DNA of 64,000 bases from Engraulis encrasicolus (GCF_034702125.1 NC_085862.1:9884191-9948190), one strand, 5' to 3'; shown: positions 1-10,749, counted from the stretch's first letter. A program made the numbers and translations. The notes: generated from the sequence alone by a model not told the origin.

Positions 1-130
1 AACATACAGGAATCACACACTAGAGCGTGTGGCTTTTCTACGAACAAAATTGTGTGGATCTGTTCGCGCACACCCAAAGACCTTGTCATAAACCAGTTTG
101 GAGTTGAGCGCACTTTCTGAAAGGACTCCC
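1..130. repeat. fragment of hairpin/hammerhead repeat family tail
   Basis: This stretch contains the phrases 'cgcgcacacccaaagac' and 'gttgagcgcactttctga'. The same pair recurs near 3500-3550, 53160-53220 and, in reverse, 58500-58560. It therefore looks like a truncated copy of the repeat whose complete form lies at 58491-58796. No gene is seen here. Confidence 0.4.
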
Positions 131-257
131 TCTGCTGTAGGTTTTAAAATGGTGGCCTATATGGGGGTCCATGGTGAGAGTTCATGGAGGTTGGAGCAGG
201 CTTCACCCAAGCAGATCTTTCTTCTTTTAGGGTGCTGACCAAAAGTAATGTAAAACT

Positions 258-486
258 GAAAAGTAAAAAAAGGACATGCCATGCTGCATCAACTTTATTA
301 TTATTATTATTGTTATTGTTATTATTATTATTACTATTATTATTATTATTATTATTATATTTATTATTATTATTATTATTATTGTTATTATTGCACAGAC
401 GTGCTTAGGAATGCAGAACGCCGAAACGTGTCTGTGTAATAATCATTTTAAAAGTTGATGCTTGCTGCGACCTTTTCTTACTTTTC
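258..486 (+). repeat. hairpin repeat with ATT microsatellite and degenerate hammerhead-like core
   Basis: Outer arms gaaaagtaaaaaaagg (258-273) and ccttttcttacttttc (471-486) are complementary with one mismatch. Between them lie an ATT-rich microsatellite (about 296-393) and a small hairpin, CACAGAC (394-400) with GTCTGTG (430-436), enclosing CGAAACGT. This has the layout of the hammerhead-like repeats further on, but the CTGATGA box is not preserved (it reads roughly CTTAGGA), so it is probably dead. Confidence 0.45.
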
Positions 487-661
487 ACGTACATGGTGAG
501 AGGACAGGATGATAATGATGAAGGCATTGGAATGTTGCTGTATCCTCACATGCACACCCACACTCCTAGAGGAAAGTGCTGGCGAAAGAGAGTCTCAGAC
601 TGTGTTGGGTGGAGGTATCGAAGGGGACAAAGACACACTCTGAAGTGAACACCGTCATCCG

Positions 662-662
<1 letters not shown>

Positions 663-694
<32 letters not shown>
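663..694. repeat. CT dinucleotide microsatellite
   Basis: An uninterrupted run of CT units about 32 bp long. Confidence 0.9.
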
Positions 695-697
<3 letters not shown>

Positions 698-710
698 GTC
701 TCTCTGGGTA

Positions 711-870
711 TTTCTCAAAACCTAGTCTGCACACTTCCAAGTGTGCTCAGCCTAATTAGTCACGCACAGTGATTGGATACTCTTTGGTAAACTCTATGGA
801 TTAGCCAATCACTGGGCGTGACTAATTAGGCTGAGCACACTTGGAAGTGTGCAGACTAGGTTTTGAGAAA
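711..870. repeat. 66-bp-arm palindrome (miniature foldback element)
   Basis: Positions 711-776 and 805-870 are reverse complements over 66 bases with a single mismatch, separated by a 28-base loop. Such near-perfect arms suggest a young miniature inverted-repeat element or a recent inverted duplication. No target-site duplication is obvious, because a CT repeat lies on the left. Confidence 0.85.
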
Positions 871-1590
871 CACCCTCTGTCTCTTTCTTTGATCCCTGGC
901 ATGAGACACAACAACGCCAGTTTGTTCTGAAAGTCTTCATCACTGCCCCATGGCATGACAGGCTTCCAATCCAAAACGCTCCGCTTATGACTTGGCTGCC
1001 AACGCAAGTAGCTTTGATCTCCCTGCTGTCTTTTAACTTTTGCCTTGTCAAAGGCACCAATGAGAATCAGGTTGGTTGTGTGCTAATTCATTTTCAACAT
1101 CTGTAGATTTCTATAATGGTTACCATATGCAAAGCAAACACATAACACCAAGCTTCCTTTTTGTTAAATAGAGCATATCGATAATAGGAATATTGTGTTT
1201 GTGACCATAATATAGTATATTGACACTGTTATTGTTTTGGAATTAATTGGTAATAGTATATACACAATAGTACATTTGTAAATAGTGATCTATTTGAGAG
1301 AAAAAATGATATAATTATTGTTTCTGCTTCAAAAAACAATGTTTCCCTACCTGTCATAGCCGACATGATTAGTTTTAATTTGATTCTCCTCTTGATTTGA
1401 TGCCCTTCTTGATTGATTGATGGCTATTAGTGTTTCCCCCAAACTCCCTTCTTATGATGGACACAGTAGGCTAGCTACACAGACATAAAGTATGTATTGT
1501 GCAACTCAAGTATAGCTCCTCACGTCCTTTCCTGTTGCTTGTGCTGCCTCTGTGCTGCGTGCACTACAGTCTCCGTGGAGAAAACAAACG
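871..1590. other. no gene seen
   Basis: AT-rich unique-looking sequence. No coding exon, RNA gene or clear repeat boundary can be supported. Confidence 0.5.
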
Positions 1591-1967
1591 TCACGGTGCA
1601 TACACACCGCAAGCGCGGACGTCCACTTAACGTCCACTTCACATGTCCATTATAAGTCCGAAACAGTTAGAATACATGAAAACAGATCATGCCTTGCACA
1701 CAGGAGCACGGCGTAAGCGCGGCACATGTCTGGCCCGACCGGACATGTCCGCAATGCTCCTTGAAAATAGAACTCGAGTCTATGTTCCTGCGCGGACGTC
1801 GGCGTTCAATGAGCGGCATCCATTGAAAATGAATGGCTGCTGCCCACGGATAGAAAGTGGACGCTGACTGTGCAGTGTGAAAGGCAGCCCGCGAACCTCT
1901 CGGACTCGCGATGCTCCCGGAGACGTTAAGGGAACGCAAATACCTTGGTGTGTATGTACCGCTGTCC
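1590..1967. repeat. probable miniature inverted-repeat element
   Basis: The left edge (ggtgcatacacacc, about 1595) is matched in reverse at the right edge (ggtgtgtatgtac, about 1954). The interior is CpG-rich and contains repeated 'gcggacgtc' and 'gtccactt' blocks. The short open frames inside overlap each other on both strands and resemble no protein. Confidence 0.45.
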
Positions 1968-2310
1968 ATGATGGCCGAACAAGTTTTTGAGGGCCTTTAC
2001 CTCATCCAACATCCTGATTATGAGACAATGACCTGCAAATTGGGCTTATTGCGAATTGAATAATTGCAAATTGATATTTACTGATGAATAAAACTTTGAT
2101 TACCAATAGGGCGAGTGACTATACGTGTATTTGGAATATACCATTTCCCCACATCATGACCTTTGTCCGTGACATCATGACCTCTGACCTATCAGCAGTG
2201 GCGTGGAGCCTGCCAAACTGTAAAAAAAACCCCACAGAATATTTTGAGTGCCCTGTTAAGGGTTAAACCGTGCATCACGAGGCCACGAGCAAAAGGAACG
2301 GGCTGGAGAA

Positions 2311-2491
2311 CAGGGTTGCCAGATGAGGCTGATAATTTCCAGCCCAAAAAATCCCGACTGAATCCCGCCCAATTCTATTGATTTCTATGGGCAAAATTGG
2401 GCGGGTTTTCCTGCAAAATGCCAGTTTTACCCGCAGACTGCCATCCCAAGCAGCCCAATAGGGCAGGAAACAGCCCAATCTGGCAACACTG
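2311..2491. mobile_element. hAT-like MITE, 'CAGTGTTGCCAGAT' ends, copy 1
   Basis: The element begins CAGGGTTGCCAGAT and ends with ATCTGGCAACACTG. It is flanked by an exact 8-bp direct repeat CTGGAGAA (2303-2310 and 2492-2499). An 8-bp duplication with CAG...CTG ends is the signature of hAT-superfamily transposition. At 181 bp it has no room for a transposase. Confidence 0.88.
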
Positions 2492-2503
2492 CTGGAGAAA
2501 TAT

Positions 2504-2606
2504 GGCATTCACATGCTATGGGAATTAGGATAAATTGGCCTACCAAACACGTACATGACATGTGGCATTCACATGCTATGGGAATTAGGATAAATACCAA
2601 ACACGG
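2504..2606. repeat. two-copy tandem repeat, 59-bp period
   Basis: The phrase tggcattcacatgctatggg and the following 'aattaggataaat' occur at 2504 and again at 2563, together with 'accaaacacg(t/g)acatga'. Confidence 0.75.
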
Positions 2607-2609
2607 ACA

Positions 2610-3060
2610 TGAAAAGCACACATGAACACTCCATGTATTATTTTCCACAGGGTCACTCGTAGAATATTTTGATTAACGAGTTGCCCAGATGAAATAACCT
2701 TTGACCTCCTCAACATGACGGTAGTCAATTAATTAATTGTAGTTTATTTCTCTCAGGCGTTATTTTTGTAGGCAGCGTATATGTCATGAATGGCAGGGTA
2801 AAACGTTCATGCAAAAGTGCACAAAACCACCAAATGTGTCACACATTTGGTCTGCCGTACAGTAATGTATGTATGTTTGGCCTTGCACAAAAAAATAGAC
2901 TTGTGTTTAATGGCATTACGACAACTAATGAATTTGAACACAGCACCCTCATAATTTCCACTTATGAAGTGATAAGCATCCTCTTTCCCAATGGCATGTG
3001 AATGCCATTTAAGCGCACAGTAGTTTTAGCATTACCCATAATACACATGTCGGTGGTCAC
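2610..3060. other. no gene seen
   Basis: Contains only short unrelated frames and low-complexity AT stretches. Nothing supportable. Confidence 0.5.
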
Positions 3061-3076
3061 TGCTGGCTGCATCAAC

Positions 3077-3313
3077 CAGTGTTGCCAGATGGCAAATGCT
3101 GAATTATCGTACCAAAACCTTAAAATAATAGTTTTCGGGGGCTGTTTGGGAGGAAATTATCGTACAAGACCTAAATTGTAGTTTCAAGGCATCTAAATGA
3201 ACAGAATGACAACTCTGAAATGATCGTACATTATGTTTTTTTGATCGTACAGAGGACAAAATGGTCAAAATTATGGTACAAATGCGATAATTGTCGTACA
3301 TCTGGCAACACTG
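3077..3313. mobile_element. hAT-like MITE, 'CAGTGTTGCCAGAT' ends, copy 2
   Basis: Ends are CAGTGTTGCCAGAT and ATCTGGCAACACTG. The exact 8-bp target duplication GCATCAAC lies at 3069-3076 and 3314-3321. The 237-bp interior differs from copy 1, so this is a distinct subfamily sharing the terminal inverted repeat. Confidence 0.9.
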
Positions 3314-3389
3314 GCATCAACCACACATGAATCTACCTCCCGTGACAGCCAATAGGAGCGGTCTCAACGCATCAAGACTGCATGGCTGA

Positions 3390-3560
3390 CAAAAAGAAGA
3401 AAAATCCGCACTCACAAGCTACAGTACGTCTCATTATTTATTTATAGATTACCACCATGTGAGTGCGGTTTTTCCTTCTTTAAGTTGATACCTTTTATCG
3501 CGCACCCAAATCATTCATTTTTTTTCCCAGAAGTTGAGCGCGCTCTCTGACAAACTTGCA
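3390..3560. repeat. hairpin repeat fragment (hammerhead repeat family)
   Basis: 'aagaaaaatccgcactcaca' near 3397 is the reverse complement of 'tgtgagtgcggtttttcctt' near 3457. The segment then continues with the family tail 'gttgataccttttatcgcgcaccc...agaagttgagcgcgctctctgacaaac'. The central ribozyme-like part is missing from this copy. Confidence 0.6.
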
Positions 3561-3589
3561 TGGCTGACAAACTCACAAGTCCTAGAAAA

Positions 3590-3700
3590 AGAAAAAAATA
3601 TCCTCATTGAGACACCTGACGAAGACCTTTGCAGGTCGAAACGTTGTGCCCATTTTTCATCACATCACCAAAAGGGAGCTTTTGTGGTATATGAATATTT
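3590..3700 (+). ncRNA. hammerhead-like motif in hairpin repeat (3616-3641 core)
   Basis: The core reads CTGACGA (3616-3622), an extra A, GACC, a six-base loop, GGTC, then GAAACG. This fits the hammerhead consensus CUGANGA, stem II, GAAA, with a perfect 4-bp stem II. Outer AT-rich arms around 3590 and 3690 are partly complementary. The triplet after the short ACGTTGT segment ends in G, which is unfavourable for cleavage, so this copy may be inactive. Confidence 0.45.
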
Positions 3701-3861
3701 TTTTCTTTTCTTCTTGTGCGTTCCTTAATACCCTGCACCCACTGCAATTGCTTTTTGGGATGTGCGCGCACCTCACATTTCCTAAAGTAGCCTAGTGTAA
3801 GTGATGCAGGCACATCCAGTAAAACAGGTGCTGGATCAAACAAACGTGCGTAAAAAAGGAA

Positions 3862-3990
3862 GGAAAAATCCACATACTGTTGCTGAATACACCTGATGAA
3901 GACCGCCTGAGGTCGAAACGTTCAATAAATGTTCAATAAATCGGTGAGCAGCAGCAGTGTGTGGATTTTTCCTTCTTCTTTTACACCTCC
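3862..3990 (+). ncRNA. hammerhead-like motif in long hairpin repeat (3893-3918 core)
   Basis: CTGATGA (3893-3899), A, GACC, GCCTGA, GGTC, GAAACG. Stem II is a perfect 4-bp helix. The flanks ggaaaaatccacatac (about 3862) and gtgtgtggatttttcc (about 3957) are complementary and would form a long stem I. An 11-base 'gttcaataaat' unit is duplicated in the stem III position. This is a repeat-borne copy rather than a gene. Confidence 0.5.
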
Positions 3991-4104
3991 CACTTCCTGC
4001 CAGATATTCCCTTTGCCTGTGCAATACGCTCTACAGCCGAATTCAATCATTATACCTGGCTGAAGGTGTGTCTGGTAATTAGGATCAAGAATTCAAGATC
4101 ATAA

Positions 4105-4284
4105 TACATGGGTTCCAAATTTTGTTTATAACCTGACTGACTGTGCGAAACTATCTGCGCACAACTCAACCTCTGATCGTTGCAAACCGCTGTCGGTCAA
4201 AAAAAAATAGCGCACGTGGTTGGCTGCCAGTGTCTTGCCCCTCCTCATAACATTGTGTTTACAAATATTCAGAACCCATGTATA
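4105..4284. repeat. palindromic MITE
   Basis: The ends atacatgggttc and gaacccatgtat are inverted, and the interior contains 'aaaccgctgtcggtcaaaaa'. A related copy lies at about 19020-19200 in the last elavl1 intron ('gaaactgctgtcggtcaaaaa'). Confidence 0.6.
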
Positions 4285-4297
4285 GGCTACTGTACAT

Positions 4298-4621
4298 CAG
4301 GGGTGGCCATGGGGAGTACAGCACTGTATGTATCAACAGCCCCTTGAGCCTGTCTTATCCGGCCCCCGATATAATTTGAATGTTATGCAGTTTGACATGA
4401 ATTCTGACATGTTTTTTCAAAGGAACCCTAGAAATTACATTTACAATATAATTAAAGTTATATTTTCAGGGGGCCTATAGTGAAGGTGGGGTCTGTTGTA
4501 AAGGTGGTCGCCTTCGATATACGAAGGCTCAAAGTGCAGGGGGAAATCCTGGTTTGTGTTCATAGTTGGAGCACTTAATAAAGTTTGAAGTGGCCCTTGA
4601 ATAGACGATCCCCCACCCCTG
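4298..4621. mobile_element. hAT-like MITE ('CAGGGGTGG' ends)
   Basis: Begins CAGGGGTGG and ends CCACCCCTG. The flanks CTGTACAT and GTGTACAT match at 7 of 8 bases. The interior (for example 'atttgaatgttatgcag' and 'gaaatcctggtttgtgttcatagt') is shared with the element at 24894-27079. Confidence 0.8.
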
Positions 4622-4672
4622 GTGTACATAAACAGCTGGTCCGCTGAATTGGCTGGAGCAAATGGGCAATGT

Positions 4673-4819
4673 CAGTGGTGTAGTCTACTTTTTATGGTGG
4701 GTATACTGTATATATTTGAGCTATTCAAAACAATGGATCAATCAATTTCAAGTGGGTATACTGAAATCCCTGAAATTTAGAAGTGGGTATACTCCGTATA
4801 CCTGCGTTCTAGACCACTG
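4673..4819. mobile_element. MITE 'CAGTGGTGTAGTCTAC', copy 1
   Basis: The ends CAGTGGTGTAGTCTAC and TAGACCACTG are flanked by an exact 8-bp duplication GGCAATGT (4665-4672, 4820-4827). The interior has repeated 'gtgggtatact' units. Related copies are at 20628-20820 and 48640-48815. Confidence 0.85.
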
Positions 4820-4829
4820 GGCAATGTTT

Positions 4830-5770
4830 TGTGGCAGAGATTTCAGTTTGTGAACCCGTGATGTTCACCCCATGCAAATGGGCCGTTGGTTGAAACATCA
4901 GTGTGCTTTGTATAAGAGCCCAACTCAGAGGTGTCAGTCACAACTCCCCACTTCACACATTTTTAGACCATTATCTCCTTAAATGACCACACCCAAAAGG
5001 GCTAGTTGTTGGATTGCTCACTGCACTGTCACCGCACTGAATTAGATTATACTTGGGTTTGTTTATTTTGGTTCTAGACTCATGCCCTTTAAGTTTCTCC
5101 CTTTCAATGTTTTGATTTAGGGAAATTACTTTTGTGTGCTTGGTTTAAAAATCCAATCCAAATCCAATCTTTGCCCAAAAAAAAGAAGAGGGAATGATAT
5201 CGTGATGGATAGAAAGAATATACCATATCTGTTTGGCTTGTAATTACTGGTACAGTAAGTCATATTTGTGTACAGACATCAAATATTTTACAAATACCAA
5301 ACATTACTTGGTGATATTATAATTATACCCAATAGATGTTACTGTAGGTGAAGTTTGTGTTTGCTTTAAAGCTATAGAGTTTTTAATGAATAAACCCTAA
5401 TTTAAATCCTGAAATCTGGTTCTGGTCTTATTGTTTCTCAGTCCAAGGGTAGTTTTGGGTAGGGTGCGCACATCCAAAAACAAGTGTTGCAAGTGCCAGA
5501 CAAAACCAGAACGAGTTTTAAAGTGGTGGTGTATTTTTTTTCCTTCATTCTTTATTTCCTAACAATGTTTCTGCTGCTGCACTCCACTCATTTGTCTGCA
5601 GTAAAAGTTGAGAATTTAGGGATCCAATGTGGGGATGCAAATGCACCACTGCATCCTCCTTTCCGGCACTTATGCCTCAGTGGAACGGTCTCCCAGAGGC
5701 AGCAAGACTAGGCACGTCTCTTTCAGCCTTCAAGAAGAAAGTAGGCTAAACACTCTCCTCTCTCTTGACT
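4830..5770. other. no gene seen
   Basis: Includes a short hammerhead-repeat-like scrap near 5465 ('gcgcacatccaaaa'). Otherwise AT-rich unique sequence with no convincing exon. Confidence 0.5.
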
Positions 5771-5778
5771 GTCTACAC

Positions 5779-6017
5779 TAGTGTTTCTCAACGGGGGCAG
5801 CACAGACCCCCAGGGGGCGTTGAGGAGCTCTAAGGGGGCGTTGAGAAGTATGTAGCTGAGATGGGGCAGTGCTTAGTTGCCATTGGGGGGCATTCGTCTA
5901 TTTATTTTTCTAATACCAAGGGGGGGCGTTGGCAGGTTATGATGAGGTCAAGAGGGCGTTGGGAGGCTTGTGAAGAGGCTAAGGGGGCGCTTGTTCAAAA
6001 AAGATTGAGAACCACTG
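5779..6017. mobile_element. hAT-like MITE ('GTTTCTCAAC' ends)
   Basis: Ends TAGTGTTTCTCAAC and ATTGAGAACCACTG with exact 8-bp duplication GTCTACAC at 5771-5778 and 6018-6025. The interior is made of repeated 'agggggcgttg' phrases. Confidence 0.88.
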
Positions 6018-6460
6018 GTCTACACTAATGCTTAAAGTGGAAATGAAGCAGTGACCTAATATAGGGGTCTATAACACCAGTAAGATAAGCCAGCAAATAT
6101 ATATATTTTTTTGAAGTCTGAAATTTAAGCCGTTAATAAAAAAATAAAGCACAAACACGTAACGTTTCTGCAGCGGGTGACGTCACGCGAATGGTAGTCT
6201 CCTATTCTAATGCTGTTATGATAGTAGTGAATTAAACATTTGGGACTTGCGTGGCTGATTATGAGCTTATTTGCTTAACCCAAATGAAGCAAGAATACGT
6301 GTTTGGGTGGGACAGAACAAATATGAGGCATGAAGGCAGACAAGACATCCCATCACATGAACCACAGGTAAACAAGCAGCTTTTTTTTTGCTAAGGTGAC
6401 AAGTCGCTAACACATTTTGGTATGAGCCAACATGATCACTATTCATAATCGTGCGATGTC

Positions 6461-7465
6461 GTGCAATGTTGCAGTTCCCTACCTTCATCTTCCGATGAAG
6501 AGACTGTCCTTCCTATTTCTTCTCCTGATATCCCTCTCAATAATGGACTAAGCCCTGAAGTCATGAATGCTACATGTCCATTGGAGTCTACCCCTGACGT
6601 TGTTCGCTTGGACAATCCATGTGTTTTTAAGGACAGAAAAGGCATTGGGTTAATCCACCTCAATATCAGAAGTATATTGCAACGAGATAAAATGGACCAC
6701 CTAAATATTTTAATTGCTCAAACTAACACTGATATCTTGGTTTTATCAGAAACTTGGCTGAAGAGTGAAATTGATGACTCTGAAGTCAACCTTTCAGGCT
6801 ACAATTTATTTAGAATTGACAGGGTTGGGAGGGGTGGGGGTGTGGCTATTTACGTGAAGTCACATTTTTCTGTCACATTTCTGTATTCCTTAAGTGAACC
6901 TAAATCCTTTGAATTTATTGCACTCAAGGTTCATTATGGCACCAATAACAACTCCTTCATAATAGTTGGGATCTATAGACCCCCGTCAGCTGATTCTAAA
7001 TCCATAGATCAGCTGGCAGAATTGATATCTAGATTCACTGACTCAGAAGTTCTAGTTCTTGGGGATTTTAATATTGACTGGCTAACTGATGCCTCCAAAC
7101 ATCTTAGAGATGTTTTTTCGAGTCTATTTTTGGATCAACTTATTAATGATCCAACAAGACCAAACTCTAAGAACCTTAGCAAATCATCTCTTATTGATCT
7201 ACTTTTTACAAATAAGATGAACAAAATTAGCGCAAGTGGTGTTTTTGATTTAGGGGTCAGCGACCACTGTCCCATTGCCTGTATTAGGCACAGCACTCTA
7301 ACCAAAGCACTGCCTCACATTTTGGTTAAAAGAACTATGAAACATTTTAATGAGCAAGCTTTTTTAAATGATCTCTATGAAAGTGACATTCATCTAACAA
7401 CTGAAATTCCTGATGCTGACTTGGCTCTACAGTTTTTTCTCAAACTCATTTATTTGCATTGTTGA
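6461..7465 (+). pseudogene. LINE apurinic endonuclease domain (frameshifted from RT)
   Basis: This open frame carries the endonuclease/exonuclease/phosphatase fold of LINE ORF2. Visible motifs in order are LNIRS (about residue 69), SETWL (the catalytic Glu region, about 96), GGGVAIYV, GIYRPP, GDFNID (the Asp/Asn pair), and SDHCPI (the catalytic Asp-His near the end). The frame is lost at about 7432 in a six-T run (cagttttttctc), and the protein continues in another frame with the RT domain. Without that slip, endonuclease and RT would be one polyprotein of roughly 1000 residues. It nicks target DNA to start target-primed reverse transcription. The ATG at 6461 is only the first one available. 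Confidence 0.82.
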
Positions 7466-9500
7466 CAAACATGCACCTTTTAAAAAGATAAGAGTAAAAA
7501 GTAGAACAAACCCATGGTTCACCCCTGAACTCTCCTCTCTTTTTCAGTCAAGAAATAAGGCTTGGTCATTAGCAAGGAGGAGCAAGGATGCCTCCGACTG
7601 GGCAAGTTTCAGGAAAATCAGGAACAGATGTACATTATCTGTAAGAAAGGCTAAATCTGACTATTACTTTAACCTTGTCTCTAGTTCGTACTCAGATCCT
7701 GCAAAATTCTGGAAGGCTGTAAATTACAAAAACAATAAATCTGTTACACCTATGCCTTCTTCAATTAAGTTTGATGATTGTCTACTACAAGACAAATCAG
7801 ACATTTGCAGTGCTCTTAACAAACATTTTTCTTTAGCCAGTCAAAGTTTTGACAATAGCAATAATCATTCCTTTATACCTAGGGCTGGACATGATATGCG
7901 TATCAGAGACAATGTCAGAGACGATGATCTGGAATTCAGGCTTCATCCTGTGTCTAAGCATACAGTGCTATCTGCTTTATTAGCAATTGATAGTCGCAAA
8001 TCCACTGGAGAAGACCAGCTAGATCCCCTTTTTCTTCGCACTGCGGCATATATAATAGCAGAGCCATTATTGCACATTTTCAATTTTTCTATTTCCACTG
8101 GAGTTGTCCCTACACTATGGAAATTTGCACACATTACCCCGTTGCACAAGGGGGGTGATAAGACTGACCCTAACAACTATCGACCAATATCCAAGCTACC
8201 GTGTCTCTCAAAAATACTAGAGAAGTTGGTAAATGATCAGCTCAAAGAATTTCTAAATACCAATAATATTTTGAGCCCTCTCCAATCAGGCTTTAGGCCT
8301 AAACATAGTACAGTTACTGCTGCTACTAAAGTAATGGATGATATTATCACTTCTCTTGACAAGAAAAAACATTGTGCTGCCATCTTTGTGGACTTATCCA
8401 AAGCATTTGACACCGTGGACCATTCTCTGCTTCTACAAATTCTGCCTGGTATTGGTTTTAATGCAAGTGCCTGTAAATGGTTCCAGAGCTACCTTTCAAA
8501 CAGACACCATACTGTAAAATTGGGTAATACTCAATCTGACCCCCTGCTAATAACCAAGGGGGTCCCACAAGGTTCAGTATTAGGTCCGGTACTCTTCACC
8601 ATGTACATAAATAGCATACTTTCTCTCCTTTCCAACTGCTCTATTCATCTATATGCAGATGATACAATTTTGTATTGTGTTGCAGATTCTGTACAGCTAG
8701 CCTTGGAGAAATTGCAGCAGTCTTTTAATATCCTACAAAATGCCTTCATTAGTCTTAAGCTTCTACTTAATGTAAGCAAGACTAAATGTATGGTCTTTAC
8801 TCGATCTAAGCATGGCATGAAAAATGATTTTAATATATCTACTTTAGATGGGTCTGTTATTGAGAGAGTATCACATTATAAGTACCTGGGAATCTGGCTA
8901 GATGACAAGTTCACATTCAAGAAACATACTGACTGTCTTGTCACTACGCTCAGACAAAAGCTATCTTTCCTGCACAGAAATAAATATCACTTTCCTGTTT
9001 TCTGCAGAAAAAAGTTAATTGAAGCTACTTTTCTGTCTTCCCTTGACTATGGTGATATTATTTACAGACATGCACCACTCTCTAATCTGAAGGCACTTGA
9101 CACTGTCTATCATTCAGCTCTTCGTTTTATTACTGGGGATCCATATAGTACACATCATTGCCTGTTATATGATAAAGTTGGGTGGGCTCCACTTTCTCAC
9201 AGAAGGGACATGCATTATTTTATTTTTATTTATAAGGCCCTCACTGGCAAACTCCCATTTTATATTTCATCTCTTTTAGTTTGGCACTCCAACCCATACC
9301 AAACCCGCAGCAGCAATTTTTTACTGGAGGTCCCTTATGCCCGCACTGAACTGGGTAAAACAGCTTTTAGTGTCTGTGGACCTTCAGTTTGGAATAACTT
9401 ACAACAAAGGATGGGTCTTCAAGCCTTTGTGCCATTAAAACATTTTAAAGTTACACTGGGAAGTTTTTTATCACATACTTGCACTTGTTTTAACTCATAA
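7413..9500 (+). pseudogene. LINE reverse transcriptase domain
   Basis: This 695-codon frame is fully open and continues the endonuclease after a one-base slip. Reverse-transcriptase blocks are intact: 'NNYRPIS', 'QSGFRPKHST', 'IFVDLSKAFDTVDH' (first catalytic Asp), 'GVPQGSVLGPVLFTMYIN', 'LYADDTILY' (catalytic DD), and 'YKYLGIWLD'. A C-terminal domain of the CR1/L2 kind follows ('LDYGDIIY', 'YKALTGKLP'). The lack of any other stop or frameshift suggests recent insertion. The first ATG lies in the overlap and is probably not the true start, since the domain would be translated as part of the endonuclease frame. Confidence 0.85.
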
Positions 9501-9689
9501 GTTTTAATTCATAGTTTGTCTTAATTCTTACCTCTTATATGATTTATGGTGTATTGTGTATGTTCGTTGTTTATATATGATTTTATATGTGCAATTGTTT
9601 GTTTTACTCGACATCATTGTAAATGAGGGCTGGGCCCTCAATGATTCTTCGAGTTTAAATAAATGAAATGATTTCGCCAACATTTTCCA

Positions 9690-10430
9690 AGCACCTGAAT
9701 TAGGCTACTTTGACATCTCCGTGCCCACGTTTATCGGTGTTATCCAGTCAACAATAATCCAAGGCAACAACGCTATTCCAGCCAGTTTGAGGATGCATCC
9801 GCGACTTCAATAACATAATAATTTACTACAATAGATGCAGCTACTTTAAGCATGCCATAACTTAATGTAGGCCATGATAGTTTAACGTGTCATTTCCCGT
9901 GGCATCAACTTCAAATCCCCAAAGCTCCTCCAACTCCGAGAGCGAGACGAGAGAGGGGATGGGATAGCCACACACACAGGCTGCGTCCCTTCCCTTCACA
10001 AAGCTTTCCAAACTTCCGCCAATTTTGCAAGTTATTTTCTATTACTGAATTGAACCACATAGCCAACTTAAAGACATGGGCTTTCAGATTAGCGTCCAAC
10101 AATGCAGGAAAAAGACGTTATTGGTGACGGTCTGTCACTACAAACCTATGAGATCGAGCAGCCCCAGTCCTGACTCCTGTCCTATGGTGGATGCAATGGG
10201 TGGATGGCTGCAGCTATCCCACCATGCTCGTAGCAAAGGCTTTTTGACACAAAGTGATAATGACACTTGGCATTTCTCTTTCATCTGATAGTAGGTATAT
10301 AACATAGAAAACCCAGGGACAATGTAAAATGAACCCCTCGTCCTTCTTCAATTTTACTGCCACGATTAGAGTCAGTTAGCGCTGTAGTTAGCACACGCTA
10401 ACGTTAAGTGAATGGAAGGCTACATTAGCC
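9690..10430. other. no gene seen (inside TIR element)
   Basis: Sequence between the LINE 3' end and the right arm of the enclosing TIR element. No protein-like frame. Confidence 0.5.
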
Positions 10431-10645
10431 ACCAAGTTCTACCATTCGCGTTACGTAGGCGGCGAACATGGCTGCGCCCTTGTGGCGAAACTCGGTAATA
10501 ACATGTCATTTTTCAGCAAAACTACTTAAAAGTGCAGTTCAATGAACATCCATTCGTTTATGAAAATAAATAAGCCGCCAAAAAATGATAATAGTTGTCA
10601 GTGCTTCATTTCCACTTTAAGCTGCCCTTGTCCCAGCCCATTCTA

Positions 10646-10737
10646 GCCTGGTTCTCACCGACGGTCCGTGTGTGCACACAAACTACGAGGGGGCTCCAGA
10701 GCTACACACACACAGCGTCGGTGAAAACCAGGCTATG
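10646..10737. repeat. small palindromic MITE
   Basis: 'tagcctggttctcaccgacg' at the left is matched in reverse by 'cgtcggtgaaaaccaggcta' at the right, around a short CA-rich loop. Confidence 0.75.
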
Positions 10738-10749
10738 TGTATTCTACTT

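Larger units (their letters stand above)
6420..9675 (+). mobile_element. CR1/L2/Rex-like non-LTR retrotransposon, nearly intact
   Basis: The insertion encodes an endonuclease frame and a reverse-transcriptase frame and ends in a short 3' tail, 'gagtttaaataaatgaaatg' (about 9650-9670), as in CR1/L2-type LINEs, rather than a long poly(A). The 5' border is uncertain and no ORF1 (gag-like) protein is visible, so the copy is either 5' truncated or lacks ORF1. It lies inside the TIR element 6031-10621. The clade call rests on protein motifs; Rex1/Babar-like and L2-like elements cannot be separated by eye. Confidence 0.85.
6031..10621. mobile_element. TIR element split by a LINE insertion
   Basis: The 20-base end CTTAAAGTGGAAATGAAGCA (6031-6050) is matched exactly in reverse at 10602-10621. 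The sub-terminal parts also pair: 'gcgaatggtag' near 6187 and 'ctaccattcgcg' near 10438. The outer element is miniature; most of the 4.6 kb is the LINE inside it. Confidence 0.7.

Noticed and set aside
184..408. Poly-leucine open frame
   Set aside because: It is the translation of an ATT/TTA microsatellite, not a protein.
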